A model generated the notes under the pieces. It had not been told where the DNA came from. It saw only the letters and a list, made by a program, of their open reading frames with translations, and made no database searches. Position numbers and translations under genes: made by a program. Positions 12,766-23,360 of a stretch of 64,000 nucleotides of DNA are shown here, in pieces. Each line of letters begins with the position of its first letter. Position 1 is the first letter of the stretch. The stretch is from contig JAVMKO010000010.1 in NCBI GenBank assembly GCA_032164245.1, positions 33,802,189 through 33,866,188 on the forward strand, in the 5' to 3' direction. Source of the DNA: Sternotherus odoratus (lineage: Eukaryota > Chordata > Testudines > Kinosternidae).

Positions 12766-12792
12766 CGGCCGTTGCTGCCCGGTGTTGGTTGA
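12760..12792 (+). other. Upstream ORF in the leader exon (10 codons)
   Basis: ATG at 12760 opens MLRPLLPGVG and stops at TGA 12790-12792, wholly inside the presumed leader exon. The context is GCC just before ATG with T at +4, so it has C rather than a purine at -3 (G at -3) and lacks +4 G; it would be a moderate start. If transcription begins upstream of it, it could lower translation of the main frame; if transcription starts inside or after it, it has no meaning. Confidence 0.35.
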
Positions 12793-13442
12793 GGCCTGTG
12801 CGGGCCCCGAGGAGCCGCCTGCGCTGGTAAGTGCGGCTCGGCCAGCCGGCCCCTGACCCCCCGCGGACGCACCGAGTCCCGCTCGGACGGACAGCGCCCT
12901 ACCCTGACAGACGGACACCACCATCCCCCCGTGGGACTCGCTCCTGCCCGCTCCCCTCCCCCAGCCCGCGGGACAGGCAGACACCCCCCCCTGCTGGCCC
13001 CTGGGGTGAGCGGACAGACAGACTGACGTGAGTCTCCTGCCAGCCCCATGGGGCCGCACAGACAGGCGGGCTCCCGCCAGCCCCACGGACAGGAGACAAC
13101 CTGCCCTGCCCACGCCATGGGGCGGGTGGACTGACTGTACCTCCCGCCACAGAGAATGGCTGTGACTGTACCCTGGCCTGCCTGGCCCCAAGGAGATCTT
13201 CCCTCGCCGGTGGGACGGGCCCTGCTGGGGGCAGAAGACTTCTCCCCTCTCCCTCACCGCCTGGGGCGAAGGCCACTGAGTAGTGTCTGTGGCCTCCCCA
13301 CCGGAGTGGCCCCTCTGAAGTCTGGGGGTTGCCTTTAGCCTAACAGTATTGCTCTGGGGGTTAGTCTCTCTCTTTTTCTTTTGATCTTGAAGCTCTTGAT
13401 GAAGGTGGGTAAGTGGGAGGTTCCTGCTTCATTGTGGGGATT

Positions 13443-13522
13443 CAGAGGCATAGAGCAGTTTTAGTGACTTGCCCAAAGGCACACAGCAAGTCACTGGCAG
13501 AGTAAGGGATACAGCTCAGAAA
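13443..13522 (+). repeat. MIR (CORE-SINE) fragment
   Basis: TTTAGTGACTTGCCCAAAGG, CACACAGCAAGTCACTGGCA and GAGTAAGGGATACAGCTCAG correspond to the well-known MIR core (GTGACTTGCCCAAGGTCACA...). It is an ancient amniote SINE in intron 1. Confidence 0.75.
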
Positions 13523-13556
13523 TTGCCCTTCCAGACCAGAGTTTAGTCACCAAGAG

Positions 13557-13833
13557 CAGAAGTTCTCAAACTTTTTTTTGTGGATGGGCCCCTTTTCAAA
13601 TGCAATGTTAATCATGGACCTCCAGCTGAGAAACTGATTGACAAAGGTATATGTGTACTTCATAGAAACGTACTGTTAATAATGCTTTAAGTAAGGGGCC
13701 CTTACAGATATCAGTGAGGTGGGTGTATCTGCTTTTTACTGTCTGTCCTTGGCTTGATGATAGATATTTTGCAAACCTCATGTGCAGTTTCTAAGGACTC
13801 TTGGGGTCCTGGCCCTTAGTTTAAGAACTGCTG
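13557..13833. mobile_element. hAT MITE, old copy
   Basis: Ends are CAGAAGTTCTCAAAC and, in reverse, CAGCAGTTCTTAAAC. The flanks ACCAAGAG and GCCTAGAG agree at 6 of 8 positions, a decayed 8-bp target duplication. It has no coding capacity. The TIR belongs with the other CAGnGGTTCTCAAAC elements in this window. Confidence 0.7.
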
Positions 13834-14114
13834 GCCTAGAGCACAACTGTCTACCCTGTACGGTGAATCAACAGGCCACATTCACACCAAGCCATGTAAA
13901 TTAAGTTGTTCAAGGAGTTTGTTTTGGGACCTATCTACTGTGTTCTTCTACTTTGTGTTTCCTGTACTTTATTGTATGTTAAAACTTTGAAGCCTGAATC
14001 CACCCCTATCCATCCCTACATGTTGTGGGAGTCTACAGTTTGACTCTCCCAGCTGGCTAATCTTTCTGTCCCTTTAGCATCCCAAAACCCACTCCCTCCT
14101 GACATCCCCTAGAC

Positions 14115-14622
14115 CAGGGGTCTCAAACATGCGGCCCGGGGGCCACATGCGGCCCGCAAAGCCCTTCCCTGCGGCTCACCAAGCTTCCTGGCGCCCCCCT
14201 CCCCCTCATAGCAGTTTGCAGGATGGAGGGGCCAGAAGTGGAGGCTTCTCTGCTGCCTGGCTGGGCCGCGCGTGTTTCTAGCTCTGGACTTCCTATATTG
14301 CTCTTGCTTTGTTTGCCAAACAGCTGTTGGTGGTGCCTAGCGTTTTCCAGGAGGGAATGGGGAGCTGCGTGCTCAGAGGAGGAGGTGGGGCAGGGGTGGG
14401 ACCTCTTGGAAGGGGTGGAGTGGGGGCGGAGCCGGGGCAGCGAGGGTATGTGTGTGTGTCAGTGGTGCGGCCCTCGGACCAGTGCACTAGTCCTCATGGA
14501 AGGGGTGGAGTGGGGGCAGAGCCGGGGCAGCGAGGGTATGTGTGTGAGTCAGTGGTGCGGCCCTCGGGCCAGTGCACTAGTCCTCATGCGGCCCTCATGG
14601 TCATTTGAGTTTGAGACCCCTG
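14115..14622. mobile_element. hAT MITE with perfect 8-bp duplication CCCTAGAC
   Basis: The left end is CAGGGGTCTCAAACATGCGG and the right end, reversed, CAGGGGTCTCAAACTCAAAT. CCCTAGAC lies at 14107-14114 and 14623-14630. The interior contains a 90-base tandem duplication (14408-14497 and 14498-14587) and GCGGCCC-rich subterminal sequence. Non-coding; the 161-codon frame over it comes from the tandem repeat. Confidence 0.9.
14408..14587 (+). repeat. 90-base tandem duplication inside a hAT MITE
   Basis: Two copies beginning GGAAGGGGTGGAGTGGGGGC and ending CACTAGTCCTCATG differ at only about four places, so the duplication is much younger than the element or has been homogenised. Confidence 0.9.
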
Positions 14623-14639
14623 CCCTAGACAAATGTCTC

Positions 14640-15734
14640 CCTCAACAGACTTACCTTCATCTTTTACTGCCAGTTGTTGTACACTCTCTGTGTTTACTAA
14701 GTCAATGATCCTGATATCCAAGTTCTCTGAAAGTACTCTGCTAGCAAAGAGACTCTGCCTTCCCCCACTGCTCTGTCTAAAAATTAAGCCTGGCTTTTGG
14801 GCGTTAGAACTCCCTTATAGAGCTGCCATTGACAAGTATTTTTCTATTGTTCCTTAACTTGCATACTTCTAAATACTTCGCTTTTTAGGACTGTAACCTG
14901 CTTTTGTATAACTCTGTTTTCATCCTTCCATATTAGATGGCAATCTTGAACTTCCTCTTTGAACAGAATGTTACATGTTCCACAGACTTCATAGCAACCT
15001 GTTGCAGCTCTCAAAAGGGCCACAGAAATAATGCTCCCATTGAAAAGTTACTGTAGTGTGCATGAGGGGCATTAACTCCTTCGGAATTCAGAGTGTCTAG
15101 GAGCTTAGATGTAGCAAAGGGCCTTGTGAGTTTACAGATGTACCTGGCCCACAGTTACTTCAGTGCCCTAGAGAGTTAAGAGCGAAGATCTTCGTCTCCT
15201 TTCATTCCCCTGTGCCTTCTTGTTGAAATATATATTCTTGCTTGGTTGGTTTTTGGCCAATAAAACATACAGCTGTGGTTATTGTGCAAATAATTGTCAT
15301 TTTTCAGCCTGACATCTGGCACATCTTTGCAAATTTCAACTTCCATTTTTTTTATGTTGTATTTAAAAATTTGTCTGTCCCCATACTTTTTTTCACCCAC
15401 ACCAGTGACAAACACTCTCATTCTATAAGAATGACAAACATTTATTTTTCTAAAATGCAAAAAGTACGATAGAAACGTTAATACATTGAATTATAATGAT
15501 TCTCTTTTCAGTATTTTGGAATACACAGCAATATTTGACACTTCTCTTTAAAATCTTGGTTGTTTTAAAATCTTTTTAATGGGAAATGTTCAGTTTTCTC
15601 CAGATTCAGAGTCTGATTCTGCTTTTCTCTGAGAAAATATAACTTGATATCATCTTAAAATAAACTTTTATGAGGAAATATTGCAATATGAGCAAAGGAG
15701 AGACTTATACTCTGTACAATAGAGATAGTTTAGT
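14640..15734. other. First-intron stretch, nothing recognised
   Basis: AT-rich intron sequence. The frames at 15176-15460 and 15242-15472 overlap each other on opposite strands and have no domain. Confidence 0.45.
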
Positions 15735-15807
15735 TCGTCTTTAAGGTGCCACAGGACTCTTTATTACTTCTGCTATTCCAGACTAACATGGCTACCTCTC
15801 TGATTCC
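15735..15807 (-). repeat. Interspersed repeat, reverse copy
   Basis: The reverse complement reads GGTAGCCATGTTAGTCTGGAA ... AGTCCTGTGGCACCTTAAAGAC, matching the start of the copy at 32184-32305 (GGTAGCCGTGTTAGTCTGTA ... AGTGGCACCTTAAAGACTAAC). Confidence 0.7.
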
Positions 15808-15939
15808 AGAGATAGTCTAGTGTTTGCAGGAGAGTCTGTATACATATTTAAGTCCCACAATGGCTTAATTTATATACTATTTCCCATAAAGCTTTATGTG
15901 GCGAGGAGTCCCAGTTCTTGTCCAACTTTAGTTATCTAG

Positions 15940-16070
15940 GACCAAATTTTTGAAAGTACACCAACACCAATCTGCCCATTAGCTGCAATGGGGCATTTTC
16001 AAAAGCTTTTAAAGTGCTTTTGAAAATCCCACTAGGCACCTACATCCTTTTTAAATAGCCTGGCCCTTGG
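15940..16070. repeat. Old interspersed repeat fragment
   Basis: The text AAAATCCCACTAGGCACCTAC with CCAAATTTTTGAAAGTACAC resembles a very common amniote repeat tail (CCCACTAGGCACCTA). Class not assigned. Confidence 0.4.
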
Positions 16071-16427
16071 TCCCCTCTCTAGTTGAAAATAAGTCTGCAA
16101 TCTTTGTCTGCATTGCTTATTGTTGAGCTGAGTCTGTATGATGGTTTTGACAGGTACGGAGCCAAATACAGTGCCCTGAAACATTCCAGTTCTCAGTACA
16201 AATTGGTGGACTGCAATCTGCAGATTTAGCTAAAGCTAGGAAAAGGAGATGCAACAGGTCAGGGGGCTGGACTACGTACCATCCTGTTCATGTAATTTTT
16301 TGTTTAAAGTATTCTGTATATAAGTTTTGGTGCACTGAAATCTTTTAAACATAGAAAGTTTGATGTGCCTAAAATGATGTGGTGATTTACTTTCTGTACT
16401 TAAAGTCTTGAGCATTATGCTGTAAGG

Positions 16428-16702
16428 CAGGGATCCACAACTGTTGGCACGCAGCCTGCCAGGTAAGCCCCTGGCAGGCCAGGCCAGTTTGTTTACCTGC
16501 CGCGCCTGCAGGTTCAGCCGATCGTGGCTCCCACCGGCCGCGGTTCACTGTTCCAGCCATTGGGACTGCGGGAAGGGGCGCGAGCCAAGGGATGTGGGAG
16601 CCAGGATTGGCCAAACCTGAGGATGCAGCAGGTAAATAAACCAGCCCGGCCTGCCAGGGGGCTTACCCTGGCGGGTCGCGGGCCAAAGGTTGCTGATCCC
16701 TG
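16428..16702. mobile_element. hAT MITE with duplication CTGTAAGG / TTGTAAGG
   Basis: The left end is CAGGGATCCACAACTGTTGG and the right end, reversed, CAGGGATCAGCAACCTTTGG. The flanking octamers at 16420-16427 and 16703-16710 differ at one base. The GC-rich interior carries an internal inverted repetition (CCTGGCAGGCC ... GGCCTGCCAGG), so it can fold on itself. No transposase. Confidence 0.88.
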
Positions 16703-16710
16703 TTGTAAGG

Positions 16711-17741
16711 AATGAAGTCTTCATTGTATAATTAATTGTGTGCCAGAAACTGAAGGATTCCTAGTCTTCTCTTCCATCTGGCACAGACTTTTCCCTCCGA
16801 AAGTAAGGGGAAGGTTCTACAGCCATGCTTCTTGCCAGCAGCTATAGTCCTGGTGCATGATAACTCGCCATGGACTGGCACTGTTCTTAAACTCTATATC
16901 GATCATCTTCTGAACTTCCAATGGCTTGTATAAATACAGAATTACACTGGCTTAACTAAAGGTATGGTCTTAAAGTGTGTGTCTTAAACTCCTGTGTAGA
17001 TAGTATGGTCTTAAACCCCTGTGTAGATACTCTTATTTTGGTTTAACTTAGGTCAAGTGATGGTGTGCATACAGTATGTACCGTTTCTGGATTAATAAAC
17101 TTGCCATTTTCAAGTTAGATGTGGCTGAAAAAACATGAGTTGTCTTAAAAATGTCAAAAATGTTTCATTTTAAGATATAGTAACTTAAATATTTCATGAA
17201 TTTATGTACAACTACGTGGGGAGGGGAGGAACAGGATAATATTTAGTCCTTAACAGTAATAACAAATCTCTTGTGTGTTGGAGAAGGTGTATAATGAAAA
17301 CTCAATTATAACATTAATTGTGAAGCTTCAGTCAATGCCTGTGTAATCTTTAGCTTCCTTTGTAGACAGTTGTAACCAAAGAAATACTCAGAAAAGTTTG
17401 GTTTGGATTATGACTTTTAGGCATGATTCTATATTCTGTACTCCGGCAAAATACCTCAATGATTTTATTAGCTAATTAAAGGACCTTTTACAGTAAGTCC
17501 CCCAACTGAGTGCTCAACATACTAAAATATTTAGCCAAGACTTTTTTATTATTTAGGTTGCTTTGGCAGAAACCAGGGATCTCATTTTTCAGTACCGTTT
17601 CTCTTGGGTTGGCCGATTGCTTCTGGCATTTCTCCAGGTGATTGACAGTACTAAATACTACAGGTCTGGCAACACCGTAACCTTTCCAGGAAGTAACAGC
17701 TTGTGTTGTTTACAAATCATACTACTTTCTCTTTTGAGATT
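16711..17741. other. First-intron stretch, nothing recognised apart from the tandem duplication
   Basis: Mostly AT-rich sequence without a recognisable exon, repeat family or site. Confidence 0.4.
16963..17030 (+). repeat. Short imperfect tandem duplication
   Basis: TATGGTCTTAAA ... CCTGTGTAGATA occurs twice in direct succession (16963-17003, 17004-17030). Confidence 0.65.
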
Positions 17742-17749
17742 GTCTAGAG

Positions 17750-18884
17750 CAGCGGTCGCCAACCAGTGGTCCGTGGACCACTGGTGGTCCGTGAGAAAAT
17801 TTGGGTGGTCCGCGGAGCCGCAGCCGGAGGAGAGGGGCGGAGTCAGTAAGAGAGACGAGCCGGGGAGGGGGAGAAGAGCGGGGCCGGAGACTGAGCCAGG
17901 GCTGGGAGAGGAGAAGAGGCGAGCGGGGGGGGGGGGGGAAGAAGAGCGGAGCCGGGGCCGGGCAGGAGAAGAGGCTATTCGAGGCGAGGCGAGCCGGGGG
18001 GGGGGAGAGAGAAGAGCGGGGCCAGGGGAGGAAGAGGCGAGGCGAGGCGAACCGGGGGTGGGGGGAGGGGGGGAGGGGAGAAGACCGGGGCCGGGGCCGG
18101 GGGAGGAGAAGAGAAGAGGCTAGGCGAGGCGAGGGGAAGCGAATGGGGGGGGGGGGGAAAGGAGGTAAGTGGCAGGAGCCCCGCATGCCTGCTGGGAGCA
18201 GGGTGCTTTCCCACTTTGCAGGGAATAGCTACCATCATCTCTATTTTTAAATTAGCAAATTGCATTTTAAATAGTTTTCAGGGCATTTAAAAACTTTTTT
18301 CTGTAATAAATGAAAGAGCAGTGAGATTAGATGAGTTGTGTGCCAGGAAGAAAAAACTACCAAACAAGGACCTTGCCAAGTTCGCTATTTTATAGCAGCT
18401 TCCCTCTCCTGCAAATCTGGGTCTGTGTCCATTGCTCCTTTTTGCTGCTTCTCTCTGGTCTGGTGCTAACCCCTGAGGGTTATGTCTGCTCTTTGTCAGC
18501 CCACTTGACAAGTTTGATTGTCCTTGATCTGTCTCTCCTTCCTCATTCACACCTCATTCATTCAACAGGGCACTTGATTATAAAGTGGGGGGGGGGGGGG
18601 GGAGATCTTATTCTACTTCTAGCAGAGACATTTTTCTTTTACCTTAATTATACTACCTTGTGGGGCTATAACAGATTACCAAAGTTCAATACAGAGTTTC
18701 TAAAACAAGGTTTATATGAAAAGGCATAATACAAAAGTCATTTAAAAGTTAAACAAGCCCCCCCCGCTCTTGCCACCCCCCCCCACCCCCCCGGGCCTTT
18801 TTTTAAAAATTCATGTTAGTGGTCCGCGGGATTCAAAATTGTGAGTTTAGTGGTCCCTGAGGTCCGAAAGGTTGGCGACCACTG
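17750..18884. mobile_element. hAT element A, flanked by GTCTAGAG
   Basis: The left end is CAGCGGTCGCCAACCAGTGG and the right end, reversed, CAGTGGTCGCCAACCTTTCG. GTCTAGAG lies at 17742-17749 and 18885-18892. Subterminal GGTCCGTGG / GGTCCGCGG repeats occur at both ends. The interior has a G/A-rich tandem array (about 17826-18165), then about 500 bases of AT-richer sequence with long G and C runs. It has no transposase. The large proline- or arginine-rich frames here come from the array. Confidence 0.88.
17826..18165 (+). repeat. G/A-rich degenerate tandem array
   Basis: Units of about 40-60 bases built from GAGCCGGGGGG, GAAGAGCGGGGCC and GAGGCGAGGCGAG recur inside hAT element A. The strand is strongly purine-biased (polypurine-polypyrimidine). 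Confidence 0.8.
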
Positions 18885-18892
18885 GTCTAGAG

Positions 18893-19524
18893 CAGCGGTT
18901 CTCAAACTTGTTGAGACCGCGACCCCTTTTTCTGCTCCGGCGGCGCAGCGCGACCCCTCCGCCGAAAAGCCGCTGAATTTAAAAAACAAACACGCAGACC
19001 CCCCCCCTGCGCCCCGGCCCCCAATCCCCGCCACGGGTTTGTGAGACAGAAATAGAGGTGAATTTGCATCTAATATGGGGAAGATCTCTTCAAACTAGTT
19101 ACTGCTGGAAGATTTGGTTGTTACAGCAGCAGTTGATGCCAGTTTGCAAGTTATTCACACCAATAAAATCTTTTGTGTGGTCTTCCTACATCACCAATTT
19201 TCTAATTTACATGTAAGAGAATGGTACTGCTTAGTAATTTAAGACTGAAGAATCCATGCCCCAGACTGTTATCCGTGCATGTCCTCAGAAAATATTTTAA
19301 ACTGGAAAATGCTGTAAGTGAATAGCCATTCGCAATTACCTTTCTCAATTGGCTGACATCCACAGTACTTAAAGTTTTACATATGAATCCCAACGGACTG
19401 AGAGGAGTTGAGGCTGCGCTCCTGCCCCAGTCCCCGCCGCGAGTGTCGTCAGGAGCTCGCGACCCCTCTGGGGAGTGCTCGGTGACCCCCTGGGGGGTCG
19501 CGACCCACCGTTTGAGAAACCCTG
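18893..19524. mobile_element. hAT element B, directly abutting element A's duplication
   Basis: The left end is CAGCGGTTCTCAAACTTGTT and the right end, reversed, CAGGGTTTCTCAAACGGTGG. Flanks are GTCTAGAG at 18885-18892 (shared with element A) and 19525-19532. Subterminal GCGACCCC / GGGGTCGCGACCC motifs face each other. The middle is AT-rich and non-coding. See the finding on the shared duplication. Confidence 0.88.
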
Positions 19525-19649
19525 GTCTAGAGGTACCCATTCTTTGCTCTTTGAGACCTTACGTTGATGGTCCTTGAGGATGACTGTATTTGGCCAATTG
19601 AAGAGTGCTCTCTGAGCCATGCTCTGCGATTTTTATTTTTTACACTGAA

Positions 19650-20000
19650 GTGTTTGGATCAGCCCTGTACCCAGGGTCACATGGAGGGGCGGGAGCAAGT
19701 GGGGCAATTTCCCCCGGGCTCCGCAGGGCCCCCCACATCACTATAGTACCCAGCGGCGCTTTTTCGGACAGGGTGGCGCTCTGGGATTTTGGCGGCGGAT
19801 CCTTCGCTCTCTCCGGGTTTTCGGCGGTATTTTGTCGGCGGGTCCTTCAGTGCTGCTGAACACACCCAGAGCAAGTGGAGGACCCTCTGCTGAAGACCCA
19901 GAGCGCCGCCGGGCGAGTAAAAATTAAAAAGATGCAAAATTGCTGTACCCCAGACCCCCTGAATCCTCTGGGTGGCCCTGCCTGTACCTATGGAAGGAGG
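19650..20000. repeat. GC-rich repeat-like segment
   Basis: The segment between GATCAGCCCTGTACCCAGGG and GAATCCTCTGGGTGGCCCTG has CGG-rich sequence (GGCGGCGGATCC, TTTTCGGCGGTATTTTG) and G+C unlike its flanks. It resembles another hAT-type reptile repeat but I found no flanking duplication. Confidence 0.4.
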
Positions 20001-20834
20001 AGATAGGGGGCACTACCCTCTACAACTTGCTGCAGCTACCCCACTGGCTTCCTGTTGGGTTGCTGAGGAGGGAGGGGAGAGTAGCATCAATTGCTTCATT
20101 ACCTACTTTTCCCTCAGGCTATGGGAGCTCTAGGTAAAGCAGGGTTGGAGTTTGACTGACTTTGCCTGAATTTAGAGGGCACCTAGGAAAGGATGTTCCC
20201 CACTCCTACACAGCTACCCAGGTCAATATAGGAGTGGGGGACGAAGAGAAACTGAGAAAAACTACCAACTTACAGCTCCCTGATTCTCGGCCCCCACCCA
20301 GGTTAAGGCAGACTCCCGGCTGTTCTAACTTGAACCAGCTGCCAGTAGTCTCAAGGAACCATGCACCATGGGGTAGCCAGAGTATAGCACATTGCAGCCA
20401 CTCCCCTCCCAGCCTGGCACAGCTGTGCTGGGGAGTGTAGGAGACAGTTGGATGCCCACTGGAGGGTCCTCTATATTAGGAATCCACATCAGGGTATTTA
20501 CAGGTGTCTTGTGCTGCCTGCGCAGTCTATAGGGAGCAGAACAGTAGAAGATCTGCCCCAGAGTCTTGATTGCAGTTCCTTGGTCTTTTAAAGTAACCCT
20601 GGGGCCAGAAAGGCTGAATGGCACTGAGTTAGTTCATCTACAAATGAACAATAAAATCCCACAGCGTTTAAACTGGAAGTTTGTGATTGTATGTTGAACG
20701 TTCCCATCCTAGCTTCCCTGTAGTGGCTAGAGGCCTAATTTTTTTTGTTCATTAGAGTAAATCCAAGTAAGAGTTTAATAGACTTTTTTTCCCCAGAGAC
20801 AAATGTTGATAGTGTGTTTCACTTTTAATTGCAG
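20001..20834. other. Intron stretch before the start-codon exon, nothing recognised
   Basis: It ends in the acceptor of coding exon 1. No named repeat or extra exon can be supported. Confidence 0.4.
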
Positions 20835-20842
20835 CTTTCATC

Positions 20843-23176
20843 ATGGGAGACATGAAAACCCCGGACTTTGATGATCTTTTGGCTGCTTTTGACATCCCAG
20901 ACCCAACAAGCCTTGATGCCAAGGAGACCATACAGTCAACTGGTGAAGAGAATGAAAATCACTTAAAACCATCAGGAATTTGTATAGATGAAAATGTGTC
21001 CTTGTCCCACTCAGTGCCGGCTCCTGATGCCCCTGTTGTGAGCGTTATTGTGAAGAACACAAGTCGTCAGGAGTCCTTTGAAGCAGAGAAGGAGGGGAAT
21101 CACCTTGGAGCTGGTTTGTTACACAATGGGTTCCGTGGGTCTGATCTGCCATCAGAGGCTCACAACTTAGTGCACAATTATGGGAAATTTGATTCTGCTT
21201 TTATTAATGGTGATAGTTCGAAAAACTATTCTGAAAAACTGGACCAATCAAAGTCAGAACCTTTACCCACATTCAGTCAGTTCAGCCCTATCTCCAGCCC
21301 AGAACCGGAGGATGCTTTCAAAGAGAACAGTATTGACGATAAACCAAAACATGCTCAAGCTCCATATTTCCCACCAACTCCAATGTATATTCCAACTGCG
21401 GCTTCAGTTCTAGATTCACTTAGGAAGTTACCAGAGCCAGAATTGAGTATGTTTGATCAATATTGTAAAAAAGAACAAAAGATTGAGATTCATAGCCAGC
21501 AAGAAAATAGGCTGGAATTAAGCCGAAAAGAACAAGACAGAGTAGCAGAGAAGTTTGTAGAATCCAGCAAAGATCTAGTGGATACCAACAACTTCCTTGG
21601 AGAAGGCATGGCATTTGGAAGCGTCCACAACAATAACTTGAAGGAAAACAGAGGGTCTATGCCTGAGGTGAACTTTTCTTCATCAATCCCACCTCGCCAA
21701 CGTCTAAAGCCAGCTCACTCAAAATTGTCATCTTGTGTTGCTGCATTAGTGGCTCTTCAGGCCAAAAAAGTTGCATGTATTCCAAAAGAAGATCAAACAA
21801 GTCTTACAAAAGAACCTTCTGGTCATTTTAAAGATGGCGTGAAAGGAAGCCCCAAAATGCCTAAGTCACCAAAGAGCCCAAGAAGCCCCCTAGAGGTAGT
21901 AAAAAAGGCCAACAAGCAGCCTGAGAGTCCCCGGAGTGTATGCAGTGATAGTAGTGGAAAAGGCTCTCCCTCCATGGCAGCTGGCTCTCCGCCAGCTATT
22001 CCCAAAGTTAGAATAAAAACTATTAAGATGTCTTCTGGTGAAATTAAAAGAACTGTAACTAGAATCTTGCCAGAAGCTGAAGAGTTGGGTAAATCTCCTG
22101 AGGAGTCCTCTGCAGAAGGTTCAGCCACAGAAGAGTTTACTAAGTCCTTTCCTTCACCTGATACTAGTGCAGTCACGGAAAATGAGGCAAGCAAGGGTTC
22201 CACCAAAAATGCAGCTGCCACAGCTATTCAAGCGTCAAATGTTGCGAGCCCCTGTATAGATGTTATGAAAACAGAGACTACTGACAACAGCGCACCTAAT
22301 GTGTCTTCGTCTCCACTGCCAAACTGTGGCAATGATGCCATAAAAATAGGTAATGTGGGTCAGCAGCCCAAGAGGCAGCAGCAGGGTACTGTGATGCAGA
22401 TATCTAACCCCACCACTTCCAGCCTCCTTCCCAAGGCTGTACATCTAGCAAATCTCAACTTAGTTCCACACAGTGTTGCTGCTTCTGTCACAGCAAAATC
22501 TTCCTTGCAAAGGAGAAGTCAGCCTCCGCTAACACAAATGTCAATGCCACTGGTGCATCAAGTAAAGAAAACTGCTCCTGTCATTGTAGAGGAATTTAAT
22601 AAAGTACTAAACAGTAACAATCTTGTGCCAGTGTATTCTGCAAACCTCAGCCCACCACCGGAGAGCAATATTCAGTTACCTGCATCTGGGTATTGTTGCC
22701 TGGAATGTGGAGATTCATTTGCCTTAGAAAAAAGCCTAATTCAACACTATAGTAGGCGAAGTGTCCACATTGAAGTCATGTGTACTCAGTGTTCAACTCT
22801 GCTGCTGTTCTTTAACAAGTGTAGTTTGCTTAAACATGCGAGAGAGCACAAGAGCAAAGGATTGATTATGCAATGTTCTCAGCTGTTAATGAAACCAATT
22901 TCCTTAGATGAAATGTTTTCACCTTCTCATACAAACTCCTCAGTGTCTTTGGCCCCTCAGACTTTGCATTTCCCATCTCCTTCATGTAAACCCAGTGCTA
23001 CATCAGGAAGTGGGACGGGAACCTCCATCAGCAATTACCCAGCCATGCCTCTGTTTGCAGACCCATTGAGACTAATCCGTCATGGACTAACATGTCTTGA
23101 ATGTAACAAGCAGGCACAGGATTATGTTGCTCTAGCAGCGCACTTCCAGAGAACCTCAGAAGAGAATGAGGGACTG
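20843..23176 (+). CDS. ZNF592: ZNF592 coding exon 1: N-terminus and first zinc fingers
   Basis: This exon encodes residues 1-778. The acceptor is TTTTAATTGCAG (AG 20833-20834), followed by eight leader bases and ATG in a strong context (A at -3, G at +4). The donor is CTG|GTAAGT at 23177, phase 0. It encodes the conserved N-terminal block [20 protein letters not shown], a long low-complexity acidic and Ser-rich stretch, a basic proline-directed cluster around residues 334-352 (KSPKSPRSP), and the conserved block ending [20 protein letters not shown] near residue 410. C2H2-like fingers start at C619/C622, at about 648, and at C751. The open frame runs 20 codons past the donor to a stop at 23234; that tail has no likeness to the family, so I end the exon at the donor. 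Confidence 0.93.
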
Positions 23177-23360
23177 GTAAGTAATTCTCTAAAATCTTAC
23201 TCCTTTAAACCCAATAGAAATTTAACCACCATTTGAAAAAAAAAAGAAAAGTCATCATTGTTTAAAGTGAATTGTTTAAACTTGCAATTTTGTATTGGGG
23301 GTCTGTATGTCATTGTATCTTGTGTCATAAATTTATGACATTGATGATGGTGGAATGCAA

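Larger units (their letters stand above)
12754..12826 (+). other. ZNF592: Non-coding exon 1 of ZNF592 (5' end approximate)
   Basis: The exon ends at a consensus donor, CTG|GTAAGT (GT at 12827), inside the CpG island. The 5' end is a guess, set just at the YY1-like site; the true start may lie up to about 100 bases upstream. It carries no start in frame with the protein: the only ATG (12760) opens a ten-codon upstream ORF. Additional leader exons between 12.8 and 20.8 kb are possible and cannot be seen by eye. Confidence 0.55.
12050..13070 (+). promoter_or_regulatory. CpG-island promoter of ZNF592
   Basis: A sharp block of very high G+C with dense CpG in otherwise AT-richer sequence. It holds a run of overlapping GC boxes (GGGGCGG) at about 12567-12596, more GC boxes around 12655-12725, and CCGCCC on the other side of 12740-12750. 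There is no TATA box at a useful place. A YY1-like motif (GCCGCCATGTTG, 12754-12765) sits just inside the presumed first exon. The layout is typical of a TATA-less broad promoter of a widely expressed gene. Islands like this are often bidirectional, but I see no minus-strand gene to pair with it. Confidence 0.8.

Noticed and set aside
12010..13257. A 415-codon minus-strand open frame and several overlapping frames across the CpG island
   Set aside because: Pro/Ala/Arg/Gly-rich composition with no domain, open in several frames at once, as expected from stop-poor GC-rich DNA. It overlaps the promoter and first exon of ZNF592.
17563..18265. Arg/Glu/Gly-rich frames up to 186 codons
   Set aside because: Produced by the G/A-rich array in hAT element A.
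23177..23236. Read-through of ZNF592 coding exon 1 into the intron (20 extra codons)
   Set aside because: The GTAAGT donor at 23177 and a phase-matched next exon explain the end. There is no good poly(A) signal close by to support a short isoform.
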